Assembly (NCBI GenBank): GCA_032716605.1
Contig: CM064552.1
Coordinates: 5,254,597-5,318,596 of the forward strand
Source of the DNA: Paralithodes platypus
Taxonomy: Eukaryota > Arthropoda > Malacostraca > Decapoda > Lithodidae
DNA: 64,000 nucleotides
Direction: 5' to 3'
The notes under the pieces: model-generated
What the model was told of the DNA's origin: nothing
The model's database searches: none
The model's input: the letters and a program-made list of their open reading frames with translations, nothing else
Made by a program: the position numbers and the translations under genes
Shown: positions 21,257 to 33,363 of the stretch, in pieces
Numbering within the stretch: the first letter of the stretch is position 1
How the letters are laid out: each line of letters opens with the position of its first letter

Positions 21257-21451
21257 TACAGATCTCCCTCACTATCCGATGCCCCAATTTGTGATATTAT
21301 TATAGGTTTTTAGGTGTTTGTGTTTGTGATTTGGTTAGTCCCAGAATGCATCCCCACTTACCCCATTAATTTTAGGGTTCTCATTAAGATTTTTCATTTA
21401 AGATCGGGTTTTTAGGAAAATAACCCAATTGTAAATCGAGGGAGACCTGTA
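21257..21451 (-). mobile_element. Tigger/pogo-like MITE, ~190 bp
   Basis: TA duplicates with ends CAGATCTCCCTCACTATCCG and, in reverse complement, CAGGTCTCCCTCGATTTAC. Interior matches copies at 1, 48246, 58168 and 63456. Confidence 0.88.
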
Positions 21452-22158
21452 GTTCATATTGTTTCACATAGTAGAAGTGTCATAATAATGTCCTTGTCTC
21501 TAGAATTCACATAAATTATCACCAACATCTTTGACCAACTATTAATTTTGACTCTACAGTACAGTACTGTACAGTACTTACATTATACAGTACCGGTAGT
21601 TACCGTATGAAGTATTGGAGTATGGTATCTCTCTCTCTCTCTCACACACAGGCCCACCTTCCCCCTCACAACACTAGATTACTACTGGCACCTGCCTCAA
21701 TTTGGCACCTGGGCACGTATACTCTATCTCCCCCCCCCCCCCCCCTCTAATTTCACACACACACTCTCTCTCTCTCTCTCAAACTTTATGGAGAAAAAAA
21801 TCATGGCTACTCAACACAAACAAAAAATATATACCGGTAATATAAGAACACTGCCAAAATGACTCTATAAGAAGAGTCAAAAGTGTTCTGATCTTACCAC
21901 ATATTTTTTGTCATGTGGGCATAAGCATGGGCATATGCATCAATATTTAATGACTGATGACATTATATTTTTATCCCCTTCTGACACTCCATCCTGTCAA
22001 GCTCTAGCTCTCTCTCTCTCAACCTCTATTTGTTTTTGTTATTAATTGTTATACATGTACAGTAGCTATTATTAATCAAAGTGAAAAATTACATAACACT
22101 ATCTAAAGGCCAGCTTATTTAATTTCATTAAATACAATTTATTTACAATATGGTACAG
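21452..22158. other. Low-complexity intergenic stretch
   Basis: Contains short CT, CA and C-run microsatellites (21631-21660, 21731-21780, 22005-22020) and palindromic 'tacagtactgtacag' words at 21556-21580. No gene. Confidence 0.5.
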
Positions 22159-22159
22159 T

Positions 22160-22673
22160 ACTTTATAGGGCGGGTGCCCAACCCCGAAAGGGGTTGAAAT
22201 AGGGGAGCTATCCCCCCGCCAAAGGCGGCTTTCTAGGGCCTTTCCTAGCTGATGCCGAGAGGATTGGGTTCTAGTCATGTGGTGATGGGCTGGTCTATCA
22301 GAGTGAGAACTGAGCGATCTCTGCCATACCCATAGCTTAGTCTGACTGTTCCTTTTACTTATATATTTTCTAGATCTCAAGTGGATTGAATGGATTGACC
22401 TCCCAATCTACCAAGATTGGAAGCCAAAGCGTCACTTTTTCCTTTGCCCCTCAACTTTCTCTTCATAATTGCTGAGGGGCACAGGGCCCTGGGTGGGTCT
22501 TTGGTTTCCCGGGCGTTTCTGCACCTTCCTCAGCTCCCCGCCATGGAGTGGCTTCGGTCACCCAGGCTTTATTGTGGTCGGCAGAGAGGGTTCTGTGGGG
22601 GCGCTCGGTTATGGCCTTGCTCGGGGCCTTGGGGCTGTTCGGCCAGGCAGCTTGAGGAACAACAACAACAACT
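22160..22673 (+). mobile_element. SINE A, long form
   Basis: The usual SINE A body from 22390 to the (AAC)n tail at 22660. It is preceded by ~220 bp with 'gggttctagtcatgtgg' (weak B-box likeness) and 'gagtgagaactgagcgatc', also present in the copy at 54011-54422. Possibly the fuller 5' end of the family. Confidence 0.75.
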
Positions 22674-23493
22674 TTATACATACGTAAATACTGTACCTGA
22701 TACCGGTACCGGTATATGGTAAGTACAGTATGGAGATTATGATACAAAACAAAAACAGAGACCAATTTTGAATATCTTTCTCCCAACTGTTTAGGGATTT
22801 CGTTGGATATTGGACATTCAAAATTTGACAAAATGCATACCGGTATGAGTTTAAAAGGCACTGAAATCAATGTTACATTCATGGTATTCAATTTCTCCCT
22901 AACGAGGGGAGTATATGATAAGTACAGTAGGCAGATATGATACCCTACCAAAAAATGCTCCTCAGAGCAATCCAGCTTGCTTTGACCAAGATCGCTTGAC
23001 AATCGTCCCTTAATTTACATTTGAATGTCCAAAGTCCAACAGTTTTCAGGCAGCTTAGAAGGATTGAAGTACCGTAAGTAATTGTTTTGAACCTTGCACG
23101 GAAGTTCTGGCGGATCAATCTGGATTAATCACGGATGAATTATTTTTTGTCTTAACAGCTTTTGTTTCTGCTTATAGAACTTTATCTTAGTTTTGTTTAT
23201 ATATAATTATTCATAAACTACCAGTGTTCTTCATGGTGTATGAAACATGTACTGTAGTAGATAATATTAATACCGGGTATTTATGTAAAGTAACAAGGAA
23301 AAGAACGAAAAATCAATGTCAGTGACCACCGAGGAATTTGGTTGCATGCCAGTACCTTATCATTTGATTATATTCTTATAAAAAATAAGCATTCATTTGC
23401 TATCTCAAGCGCCTGTGCATTAACCTAACCTGTAAAGTTGACAAACTAAAGGTCCTAACCTAAGGGCTGCAACCCCCCCGAGGCAGATCCCCC

Positions 23494-23735
23494 TTCTAGA
23501 TAAATTTGTACATATTTCAGTAGAAAAATGTTGGCTGGTTCTTCAAAAATTACACGCTCGCTATTGCTCGCCAGAAAAAAAATTGACAATTAAATTTCAC
23601 GAAAGGTCTTAATATTGACAAAGAAATGGGACGAAAGGTCTTAAAATCGTCAAATTTCTTACATTCTGAAAACTAATGGGGCTAAACATGAGGAAGAAGA
23701 GGGGCCAGAAAACCGGCCCATCTCCCCTTAAAACT
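23494..23735 (+). repeat. 'GGCCGGTTTTCTGG' family repeat
   Basis: Matches 47700-47972: 'tttgtacatatttcagtag', 'acgaaaggtcttaa' repeated, 'ggggctaaacatgagg' and 'agaaaaccggcccat'. Unknown class. Confidence 0.65.
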
Positions 23736-23789
23736 ACCGTATTAATCTGGGTTTTCTCTGGCTATCAATGGAAAACGAGAGGTCTCGGA

Positions 23790-24700
23790 GTGGAAGTGGA
23801 GGTAGCACTGTATCAGGGAGTTGTTGTGCCAACAGTGATGTGTTGGGCTGAGACGTGGGCTCTGAGGGAAGGGGAGGGAAGGGGGCTGGATGTGATGGAA
23901 TCATGGAGATGAGCTGCTTGAGAAGTGTGTGTGGAGTTGCTCGTGGGGACGGGTTGGGGAGTGAAGAGATGCGTGGTAGAGTGGGGCAGCAGGAGCATTT
24001 GTCGGCCAGGGTGGGAGGAGGGGTGCTGGGCTGGTGTGGTATGTTGAGCGGGTGGAGGGTGGGGGGCTTGCGGGGAGAGTGTGTGAGTCAGATGCAGGGG
24101 GAGATGGAAGAGTGGGGGGACCCCCATTGAGATGGATAGGCTGTGTGGGGCGGGCTTTGGATGGTGGGGGAGTGACTATAGATCGGGCGGGAGAAGTGGT
24201 GATGGGTGGAAGTGATTGGAGAGTGTTTGTGAGTAGATGAGTGAACACGTGGTTGTTTGGGGGAAGGGGTCCGGCACAAATTGGACTACATAATAGTCCA
24301 TCATGCGCCTGGCCCGGGGAGACGATTAATATGAAGGGTGCGCCTGGAAGTGTGGTGGTGAGGCTTCGCTGCGTGTCTGCCTGCCGAGATCGTAGCCTCT
24401 CCGGGTGGTCGGGGGCCGAGGGAGTGCTGGTGGGACCTTGGTGACCCTGGTGTCTTGGTCTTCTCCTGGATGACCTGGATGTGTGTGGGTTTGTGTTTTG
24501 TTTTTGTGTGTTCGTTGTTTTCTGTTGTGTTTTGTCTTGTCCATGTTCTTGCTGTCTTGAGTTGGCCACCCCCCCAAAAAAAAATAATAATAATAAAAAA
24601 AAATAAAAAAAAAATAATAATAATAAATACCGGTAGACCTAAATAAAAATAAAATAAAAAATAGGAAAAGTGGGAATTGGGCCTGAGTAAATAGATAGAT
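23790..24700 (+). mobile_element. LINE 3' end, decayed
   Basis: The first part resembles a post-RT domain (MEMSCLRSVCGVARGDGLGS, SADGG-type decay). From 24240 it mirrors the 3' UTR of the minus copy at 3640-4030 ('gaacacgtggttgtttggg', 'ccgagatcgtagcctctccg'). Ends 'gggcctgagtaaatagatag', an (ATAG)n tail after an A-rich run at 24571-24625. Confidence 0.8.
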
Positions 24701-24789
24701 AGATCAATGACTTAAATCTATAGAATGCAACTGCATTCAATGCCTAGAATGTATGCTTTTGTATGGCATAGAAATGTTAACATGCAGCA

Positions 24790-25915
24790 TATGGGTAGAA
24801 TGTAGAGTTCGAGCGTGCCGCCCGCCTTGTTTACACTATGCGGAGCAGCGGCGGAAGCTTGCTATCATGTTCCAGTCTATTTTGACTGCCATTGGAAACA
24901 ATAATATCCCTGACCCCCCCCATGACATATTGTCAACATATATATACAGTACCGGTATACTGTATTGCCAGCAGGGGGCAAATAACCGAGAAAAAAAATC
25001 GCCGTCAAAATAGACGCGAGCTTAACCGCGATGATCGCCCTATGTAAATATGACGACCGTACGCCCGGACACTACATCCAACCCCAGCATATTTTTCGGT
25101 ACTTATCACCTAAACTACCACTAATTATTTCTCAATATTTGAAGGCTATTATAGAATAAGGATGTTACAAAGATCATACTAATATGTGTTTCAACCTACG
25201 GAGATACATTTTATGTGCACTATATAAAGTGCTGTAGAAACAAAAACTCTCTCCCTATTGACGGCAGTGAAACTCTTATTAAACCCCTTACTGTTAAAAT
25301 AGATGCTGATTTCAATAAATCATGGGGGGCAGGGGGTGAGTGGCTCAACCCATCCTGTATCCAAAGGCAAAATAAATTGTATATTTACTCTGAAAATGAC
25401 TTACATCTTAGTGTTATAAGATCGTTGGATAATGGGAGAAATAACATTTTCCGGGGATTGTAACTAATTTCGGGAAGGATGTAGTTACCGGGTGCACCAC
25501 TACCGACGTACAACATAAATCATCTATAAATGCTTATAATAAAATAAATACTTAGGCTATAAATCTATAATACTAGGTTAGGTTAGGTTGTTTGGTTAGG
25601 GTAATGTACGGTATTTTTGTATCCAAAGGCAGTCAAAATAGACGGGAACATGATGGTGAACGTCCGCGTAGTGTAAACAAGACAGGCGGTACACCCGGTA
25701 ACTACATTCTTGCCCTAATTTCGGTACTTATTACCGAAACTACCACTAATTATTTCTCAATATTTGAAGGCTAGTATAGAATAAGAATGTTGCAAAGATC
25801 ATATTAAAATCTATTCAATCTCCGGTGATACATTTTAGGCTATGTGCACTATATAAAGTACTGTAAACAAAACTCTCCCTATTGATGGCAGTGAAACTCT
25901 TATTAAGCCCCTTAC
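24790..25915. repeat. Duplicated TIR-type repeat region
   Basis: 25010-25300 and 25630-25915 are copies of each other ('actaccactaattatttctc', 'atttgaaggcta', 'gtgcactatataaagt'). Pieces with 'gcccggacactacatcc' and 'ggatgtagttaccgggtg' resemble the inverted ends of the MITE at 45579. Confidence 0.6.
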
Positions 25916-26228
25916 TGTTGTTGTTGTTGTTGTTCCCCAAGCTGCCTGGCCGAACAGCCCCAAGGCCCCGAGCACGGCCAAGGCCATAACCGAGCAACCC
26001 CACAGAACCCTCCCTGCCGACCACAATAAAGCCTGGGTGACCGAAGCCACTCCATGGCGGGGAGCTGAGGAGGGTGCGGAAACGCCCGGGAAACCAAAGC
26101 CCGACCCAGGGCCCTGTGCCCCTCAGCAATTATGAAGAGAAAGTTGAGGGGCAAGGGAAAAATGTGACGCTTTGGCTTCCAATCTTGGTAGATTGGGAGG
26201 TCAATCCACGGAAGAGACGCCGTCACTC
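25913..26228 (-). mobile_element. SINE A
   Basis: Reverse complement of the SINE A consensus: (GTT)n, 'ccaagctgcctggccgaac' through 'ggaagagacgccgtcac'. Inserted into the repeat at 25630-25915 (left flank 'ccccttactg'). Confidence 0.9.
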
Positions 26229-26662
26229 ATTCCCGTCTATTTCGACGCTATATTTTCTGCTATTTGTCCCCTGTCATTACTACATGAATACTAGGTTAGG
26301 TTAGGTTAAAATAGACGGGAACATGATGGGAAAGGTCCGACGCCACTACGCTTAATAAGACAATGTAAACAAAGATGGCGGTATTTAGACAAATATGTTA
26401 GTTAGGTGACCGTTTAGGTCATGTACTTCATTGCCATATATCAGTTCAGTTCAGTTGGAATTCGGGATGTTTAGCCTTAACGTCGGCACTTCCCTAAGAG
26501 GTTTTGTTATTTTTCTTTTTGTGACTTTGTGACATGCTCATTTGTCTAAAAATAAATATATCGCATTTTTCATCCCTTTTTCTGAAATCTTCTTTCTTCT
26601 CTCTTCAGTCTTGTTTCTTCTCTCGTCTTCCTTCATTCTTGTTTCTTCTCTCTTCATTCTTC

Positions 26663-26905
26663 TTATTTCAGTTCTTTCAATTTTTTCTCTCGTACTCTCC
26701 ACATTTGATATATTGTCTGTTTCACTCTATCGCTTATTTCTTTGTTAAATAAAAGATGTCCGATGACTTGGTTTTCATTTTCAATATAAGGCTGTTGGAA
26801 CCCTGGATCTTTTATTCTGCATGCTTTATAAAATGAACAGTGTAGTAGAAAATGTTTTAGGTCTTCTGTTCCTTCCTTACACATATCGCATTGTGTCCAT
26901 ATGTC
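26663..26905 (-). mobile_element. LINE C-terminal zinc-knuckle fragment
   Basis: The minus ORF encodes CDMCKEGTEDLKHFLLHCSF, the CxxC...H...C knuckle at the end of I/jockey-type LINE polyproteins, then NKEISDRVKQTIYQMWRVRE. Only the C-terminus is present. Confidence 0.7.
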
Positions 26906-27048
26906 CACCCCGTCGGTAATTCATTATAAAAAAATCCCTAAATGTCTAAAAAAAAATACCTAAATCTCGCACGGCTCACCCGATCTCCATTTTCTGTTGC
27001 GTTGGTGCGGGACGGCCACCCTCTCGTGCAGCCCCCACCCATAATACT

Positions 27049-27078
27049 AAGTTAGGTTAGGTTAGGTTAGGTTATTTG
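27049..27078. repeat. Short TTAGG-type array
   Basis: 'ttaggttaggttaggttagg', four to five units of the arthropod telomere word. Shorter runs at 25575, 26284 and (reverse) 41150 and 41276. Interstitial, not a telomere. Confidence 0.7.
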
Positions 27079-27360
27079 GTTAGGTTAATGATAACACTTG
27101 GCTCGGATTTCATGGATTTAGCGAGGGTGTGGGGGCAGCAGCCCCATCTTCATAGCCCTCCCCACTATCGGGGGCCGTGTCTTAACATTGATGGATAAGA
27201 CTTGTTTTGCATTTTCCGATGGGGTTCATAAAAAAACACAACTAAAAAAAACCCAAAACAAGGAAAAAAACTAAAAAATACTTGTAAAAATCGTCCCCGG
27301 TGTAAAACTAAATATTTACCTTGTATTTTTACGCTTTTAACCCCTCATTTTCCCTGAACT

Positions 27361-27545
27361 TCATAGCCCTCCCCACTAGTGGGGGGCGTGTTTTTAGATT
27401 GTTGGATAATGGGTAAATACTCATTTCCGCTCCTCTTCAGTATAAAACAACACTAGGCCTATATCTGAAGGAAAAATTACAAAAAAACAAAATAAAACTT
27501 AGGCCTACTGAAATCGCTGTCGGTCCAAAAAGTCAGGTTTACCCC
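27361..27545 (+). repeat. Left arm of a distant inverted repeat
   Basis: 'ccctccccactagtgggggg' to 'gtccaaaaagtcaggtttacc'. The reverse complement is at 40745-40935, about 13 kb away. Confidence 0.75.
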
Positions 27546-28050
27546 ATAGGCTAATCCCAAATAGCCTAGATCGTGATTGTCTAAAAGTGAATATTTTCCT
27601 ATTGCCTAGCTTATTTCCATAATTTCTATGACATGCAAGGACAAAAGGACATGATTCTGACCCAGCATTCTCATCCTGATGTGTCCTGCGGTGGTGGTCC
27701 CCCTGTGGTAGTATGGCCTGGGGGTGCAGTGTCCTGCCCATGATGATGGTGGTGGTGGTGGTATTGGTGTCCCTGGGGTGTGTCCTGCCTCCTGAAGTAG
27801 TTCCGTCAGGGCCACCACCACCAGCTCTTAGGATCGTGTCATTTGTTAGGTTCTCATCACGCTCTAGCTTCACCACATTAAGAATATTCCCGCTGAAACT
27901 CCTCACTATAATCTTGTTTTGGTGTTTGTGAGCCATACCGAGTTGTGTTCTGTTCGTGTCCCCAGGAAAAGAAGTTTCTAGGGGGAGGGCTGACGTAGAT
28001 CTCCCCGGCCTACCACAATCTATGACCACAATAACACAACACACTGACAT
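27505..28050 (-). CDS. Unassigned ORF, possible upstream MTF1 exon
   Basis: 181 codons open, beginning MSVCC with a second Met at MAHKHQNKIIVRSFSGNILN, followed by VVKLERDENLTND, a Gly/Thr-rich stretch and HHRRTHQDENAG. The last ~15 codons overlap an interspersed repeat. A GT at 27661-27660 (GCTGG|gtcaga) would leave 2 nt that fit exon 1 of MTF1 (GG|G, Gly, before YIQHTI). The donor is weak and I recognise no family, so the link is speculative. Confidence 0.3.
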   Translation of the reverse strand: MSVCCVIVVIDCGRPGRSTSALPLETSFPGDTNRTQLGMAHKHQNKIIVRSFSGNILNVVKLERDENLTNDTILRAGGGGPDGTTSGGRTHPRDTNTTTTTIIMGRTLHPQAILPQGDHHRRTHQDENAGSESCPFVLACHRNYGNKLGNRKIFTFRQSRSRLFGISLWGKPDFLDRQRFQ

Positions 28051-28084
28051 CGTACAAAATCTTAAAAATTATTGTACCATGTGA

Positions 28085-29404
28085 AAATTATCATCTATAT
28101 TTTGCGATATGGAAAAGTGAGCGCCCCCAGAAGGATCAACACACGCCAGGGATCTGCAGGGGGGACAGAAGAAGAAGAAAAACAAGAAACAAGCAAACCA
28201 TGGCCCTACATCAGATGTTGACCCATCACCATTATTATTATTATTATTAGTATCGATGTGGTTATCAGAACATCCATGGCACTGGCTGGAGGCAAAACTG
28301 GTCCTTCTGCAAAAAGGTTCTTCCCTCCCTCCTGAAGGAGAACAACCTACCAGTTTTCACTATACCTGACAACCTCCTAGGTCCGGAATAACCCACAAAG
28401 GGGGCTTACCCCCAGACCACGTCTAAGCTAGAGAAGCCCCTGAATCCGCAACTGCCCTCCTGTAGAACTAATGGATGCAGATGCCCCCCAACCAGAGGTC
28501 TCTACGAAACCTGCAGAAGATGCCAGCCCCACCACCAAACTTGCAGAAGATGAGACCTCCACCACCAAGATACCAAAAATAACTGCAGAGCCTGAACACA
28601 ACAGAGGACATCAAAGCCAAACCAGCCGAAAAGTTAACAAAACAGCTAGGAGGCCAAGAAGATGGTCTCAGAGTTGATCGTGTCCAGACTGGAGGTTCAT
28701 CCCTACTGTACAATATTATAATATGGCCTTCCAGTATTCAGTTCCAGATTACCAGCCAAATCTAGCTATATGCAAAAACTACTGGATGCCGCTACCAATT
28801 CCACCAACCAGTCAACAACCAAATCGTGTATGTGCGCCTTATCCCACGAAATAGAGCTTCCCTGACCTGCCCAACTCAATCTCCTTGTCTGAGACTACGA
28901 TATAAATCACTGGCAAAATATCGACAGCAGGGACCGGAGCTACTGCTATTGTAGGCTACAAGCCCTAATTACAATAACAGTGGTATTACTTCTTTATATT
29001 TTCCTCGAGAGGCATTAGCCCGGAGGAAATATTCAGCTGTAAGATTCTGAAACCGTCCCTATGGTCAGAGCAGGTTACCTATAGCCTACTTGGCATAAGT
29101 ATATATTCTTGTAAGGCGAAAAGCACTGGCACATTACCTGACAAAATTAACTCCAACTCTATCCACAGAATTGCTATTTCTGGAGACCCATCTTGGTATC
29201 TCTGTTGATAGATGTTCCCTGGCTATCTCCTTCGCAGAGAGTTCTCATTAGACCAACTGTGGCACTATTAAGACTCTTACCCTCCAGCCTTAGAACTAAG
29301 GGACGGGTAGGTACCTGCCTGACCTTTGCTGAGTGAGGACCTGTCCCTAGTGACTCCCAGTGAATTATCTTTGCCCATAGTGTGGTGATAGTGTTAACGC
29401 TTTC
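28085..29404. other. Region upstream of the CR1 element, unassigned
   Basis: Contains a (ATT)n run at 28231-28248 and a 68-codon plus ORF at 28471 rich in Lys/Glu/Thr. Could be CR1 5' UTR or an older element, but I see no decisive boundary. Confidence 0.35.
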
Positions 29405-29409
29405 TTAAA

Positions 29410-30343
29410 ATGGCTGGCGTTGACGAGATTGCTACCTCCTCTCATATTCTCCAGCTTTGTCTTGCTTTGCAAGAAAGGATGGATAATGTGGAGAGAGAGG
29501 TGCAGTCTCTCAAAAACGAGAATTTGGCCTTAAAGCTGACAAGAAAAGTGAGGATAGTGCAACTGCTGTTAGGGGTCGTGATGCTCCCTGGACAGTTGTT
29601 CCAACAAGTGCAACAACCTGCAAATTTCTACGGCGACCAGTTGCCCTCAGCAACAAGTTCATCACCTTGGATGACGAATGTGATGGTGAGGCTGCGAGTG
29701 CTTCCTTCGGCGAGGAAACCAGGAGAAAGGTAAGTAAGTTGCCTCCAAACACAGGGAATGCTGTGACTGCTGCCCCCCCCCCCCCCCCCCAGGAGTTCCT
29801 GCCGCTGCCGCAGCTGCTATCAAGTCATCGACAAGGAGAGGCAAGTCCTTCTCAATTGTTGGGGACTCCATGGTCAGACACTTAGCTAGGTCCACCTGTA
29901 CTGATATTAGGAAGCTTGTCTGTCTGCCTGGTGCCAGGGTTGGGAAGGTGTTAGAGGAAATTGATTACATCATGAAAGATATTGGAGATAGCCCCATTAT
30001 CTGTCTCAGTACAGGGAGCAATGATGTTGGTAAAGGTAGGACGAAAGTACTGCTTCGGCAGTACAGGGAGGTGTTAGATAAAGTTAGGAGGAAGGGAGGC
30101 ATACCTGTAGTACACAGTATCTTGCCACGGAGAGGGGTCAGCAAGGAATGGTCATCTAGGGCAATTGGTATCAATTGTCGGTTGGAAAAATACTGCAATG
30201 CAAATGCAATACCATTCCTTGATAACTGGACCCGTTTCTATGGTAAAAATCAGTTGTACGCACAGGACGGGGTTCATCTTTCTCGGCTAGGGGTGGCAAA
30301 TTTAGCTAGGGCAATAGATAGAATTGTCGCGGGGTTTCGCTGA
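29410..30343 (+). pseudogene. CR1 ORF1 with SGNH esterase domain, frameshifted
   Basis: The N-terminal part (29410-) encodes a coiled-coil-like stretch (LQERMDNVEREVQSLKNENL). A C run at 29775-29790 shifts the frame. Then GKSFSIVGDSMVRHLARSTC (block I, catalytic Ser in GDS), CLSTGSNDVGKG (GSND block, oxyanion Asn) and AQDGVHLSRLGVANLA (DxxH, catalytic Asp/His) follow to the stop. All esterase residues are intact. In CR1/L3-type LINEs this protein binds RNA/membranes, with its exact role unsettled. Confidence 0.88.
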
Positions 30344-30360
30344 AAATAAAGCCTGAGAAT

Positions 30361-33300
30361 ATGAGTAAGAATAATTGTCTAGATAGGGTAAATTGCCGTA
30401 CTGGTACATCAGATAGGAATAGAAAATATCAGTCACATGATTGTAATTGTACTGCTAGTAGAAATATTGAAGGTGTAACAGAAGATGGGAATTCAGTTAG
30501 AAATAAAGGTAAATCCGATACCAGTAAAATAAATTCATTGCGATTATATTATACAAACTGTAGGAGTTTATGTAACAAAATGGATGAACTTAGAGCACTT
30601 GTTAGCAACGAAAATATAGACATTATAGCACTAACTGAAACATGGATTAATACAGAATCAATATTTTTTTTAGAAGAATTCCATATACCAGGATATAGTT
30701 TGTTTAAACGCGACCGAACAAGTAGGAGGGGCGGCGGAATAGCAGTGTTTGTCAGGAGTTCTTTAAAAAGCTGTATTAAATCAGGTATTAGACTAAATAC
30801 TGATAACGAAAGTGTTTGGGTAGAGGTTAGCGAAGGTAGTGAGACCATAATTATTGGAGTTATTTATAGACCACCAAATATGAGTAGAAACGAAGGTACA
30901 GCTTTATGGCAGGAAGTGAAAATAGCATCAAGGTTTAGCAATGTGTGTATTATGGGGGATTTTAATTTTCAGAATATTGAATGGCAGCATCAAATCGGCG
31001 ACTCAGATTCAAAAGAGTTTATTGAGGCGGTACAGGATAGTTTTGTATTTAAATTCATAGACTCGCCTACTAGAGGTACCGTAATAATATCCTCGATTTA
31101 GTTCTCAGTAATAATGAACAAATTATAAATAATGTAGAGATAGGAGACCAACTAGGAAATAGTGATCATAAATCAATTTATTTGAACATACAATGGACAG
31201 GAAAGGCTAAAGAGAATACGACACTTATCCCAGATTTCAGAAAAGCCAATTATGATGGATTAAGAAGAGCCTTAAGAGTCGATCCTATGGTTAAACTATT
31301 AAGTGGACCCAGGTGCGCTAATGAACATACTCTCTCTCAGATACCTGTCTTAACTCAGGATAGTTTGACAGCTACATATAACATTTTATTTCTTCACTCC
31401 ACAATGCGCAAAATAAATATATCCCCAAAAGAAAATTTAGATCAACACAGAACCAACCCAAATGGATGAATAATAGACTATTAGACCTTCTAGAAAAAAA
31501 AGAGGAATATATCGAAAAATTAAGAAAGGCGAAATTCACCTACTTGCTTACTATCAGAATCTATCAAGAGAGGTTAAAAAAGGTATAAGGACAGACAAAA
31601 GAAATTATGAAATCAGGATAGCCAATGACTCAAAAAATAACCCTAAGGCTTTTTACCAGCTATATAAATCTAAAGTTAGAGATAAAATAGGCCCCCTTAA
31701 AACTTCGATAGGAGAAATGACAGAAAATTATTTAGAAATGTGCAGTACATTAAATAGTCAGTTTCTATCCGTTTTCACTAATGAAAATTTGGCACAGATT
31801 CCAGAAGTCCGTAAGGTATATAGCGATAGTATAGAAAATAGGTTAAGTACGGTTACTATAAGTAGAAATGATGTACTTAAGGAAATTGACAGACTGAAAC
31901 CTCAGAAATCGCCTGGTCCCGATGAGGTATATGCTAGAGTATTAAAAGAATGCAGAGATGAGTTAAGTTACCCATTAACATTTCTTTTTAACAATTCATT
32001 AGAAACAGGTATAGTTCCAGAAGCTTCGAAGCTTGCAAATGTAGTTCCGATTGTCAAAAAAGGTGATAAATCAATAGCATCCAATTACCGTCCCATTAGT
32101 CTCACTTCAATCATAGGAAAGCTACTAGAGTCAATTATTGCTAGGAAAATGAGAAACCACTTAGAAACATTTAACTTAATCAATTCTTCTCAGCATGGAT
32201 TCACTCAGGGACGTTCTTGCCTTACTAATTTGCTTAGTTTTTTCTCAGAGGTATATGAAGCAGTAGATAATGACAAGTCATATGATATTATATATTTAGA
32301 TTTCAGTAAAGCTTTCGACAGAGTCCCTCATGGGAGATTGATGAGAAAGGTTGAGGCACATGGAATAGGTGGGGCGTTGTTAGGATGGATTAGGTCATGG
32401 CTAATTGGTAGGAAGCAGAGAGTCAGCATAAATGGTACTAAGTCAGAATGGGGATCAGTCAAGAGTGGTGTCCCCCAGGGATCTGTATTAGGTCCTCTGT
32501 TGTTTATTATATACATAAATTACCTTGATTTAGGTATAACTAGTAGGATAAGTAAATTTGCAGACGATACCAAAATGGGAAGAAAAATTTATTCAGTTAG
32601 AGATATAGTGTCTGCAAAGGGATCTAGATACCTTACACGAATGGTCAGTAAAATGGCAGATGCAGTTTAACATTGACAAATGCAAGGTATTAAAGATAGG
32701 GAAAATGCATACAAATTTTAAATATAAACTAGCTAATATGGAATTAGAAAACTCAGACTGTGAGAAAGATCTAGGTGTGTTTGTTAGCAATGATTTGAAG
32801 CCTAGAAAACAATGTATAAGCGTTCGTAACAAGGCAAACAGGATTCTCGGGTTCATATCTAGGAGTGTGAGTAACAGAACTGCTGATGTTATCTTAAAAC
32901 TTTACTTGTCATTAGTGAGACCCCATATGGATTATGCTGTTCAATTTTGGTGTCCTTATTACAGAATGGACATAGATTCATTGGAGAGAGTACAACGTAG
33001 AATGACAAAAATGATCCATAATATTAGAAATCTTCTGTATGAAGAAAGGTTGAAGAAATTAGGCTTACATTCGTTAGAGAGACGCAGAGTTAGAGGTGAC
33101 ATGATAGAGGTATTCAAGTGGGTTAGTGGAATTAATAAAGGAGACATGAAAAATGTACTAAAGCTCAGTGATAGTGAAATAACTCGTACAAATGGCTTCA
33201 AATTAGATAAATTTCGTTTCAGAAAAGATATAGGCAAATATTGGTTTGGTAACAGAGTTGTAGATGGGTGGAATAGGCTACCAAGTGATATAGTGGGATC

Positions 33301-33363
33301 AAGAACGATAGGGAGCTTTAAGATAAAATTAGATAGGCATATGGACGAGATGGGTTGGGTGTG
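30361..33363 (+). pseudogene. CR1 ORF2: APE endonuclease and reverse transcriptase
   Basis: Endonuclease: YYTNCRSLCNKMDELRAL, IIALTETW (Glu), GVIYRPPN, IMGDFNF (Asp/Asn). After a frameshift near 31080 comes GNSDHKS (Asp/His). RT: KSPGPDEVYARVLKE, NYRPISLTSIIGKLLE, DIIYLDFSKAFDRVPH, SGVPQGSVLGPLLFIIYIN and SKFADDTKM (catalytic Asp pair). A shift near 32600 leads to WSVKWQMQFNIDKCKVLKIG, and the C-terminus runs to MDEMGWV. Another shift lies between 31390 and 31700. Too few lesions for an old copy. Confidence 0.9.

Noticed and set aside
22463..23002. 179-codon minus-strand ORF
   Set aside because: Its C-terminal third is antisense SINE A and the rest shows no motif or splice support.
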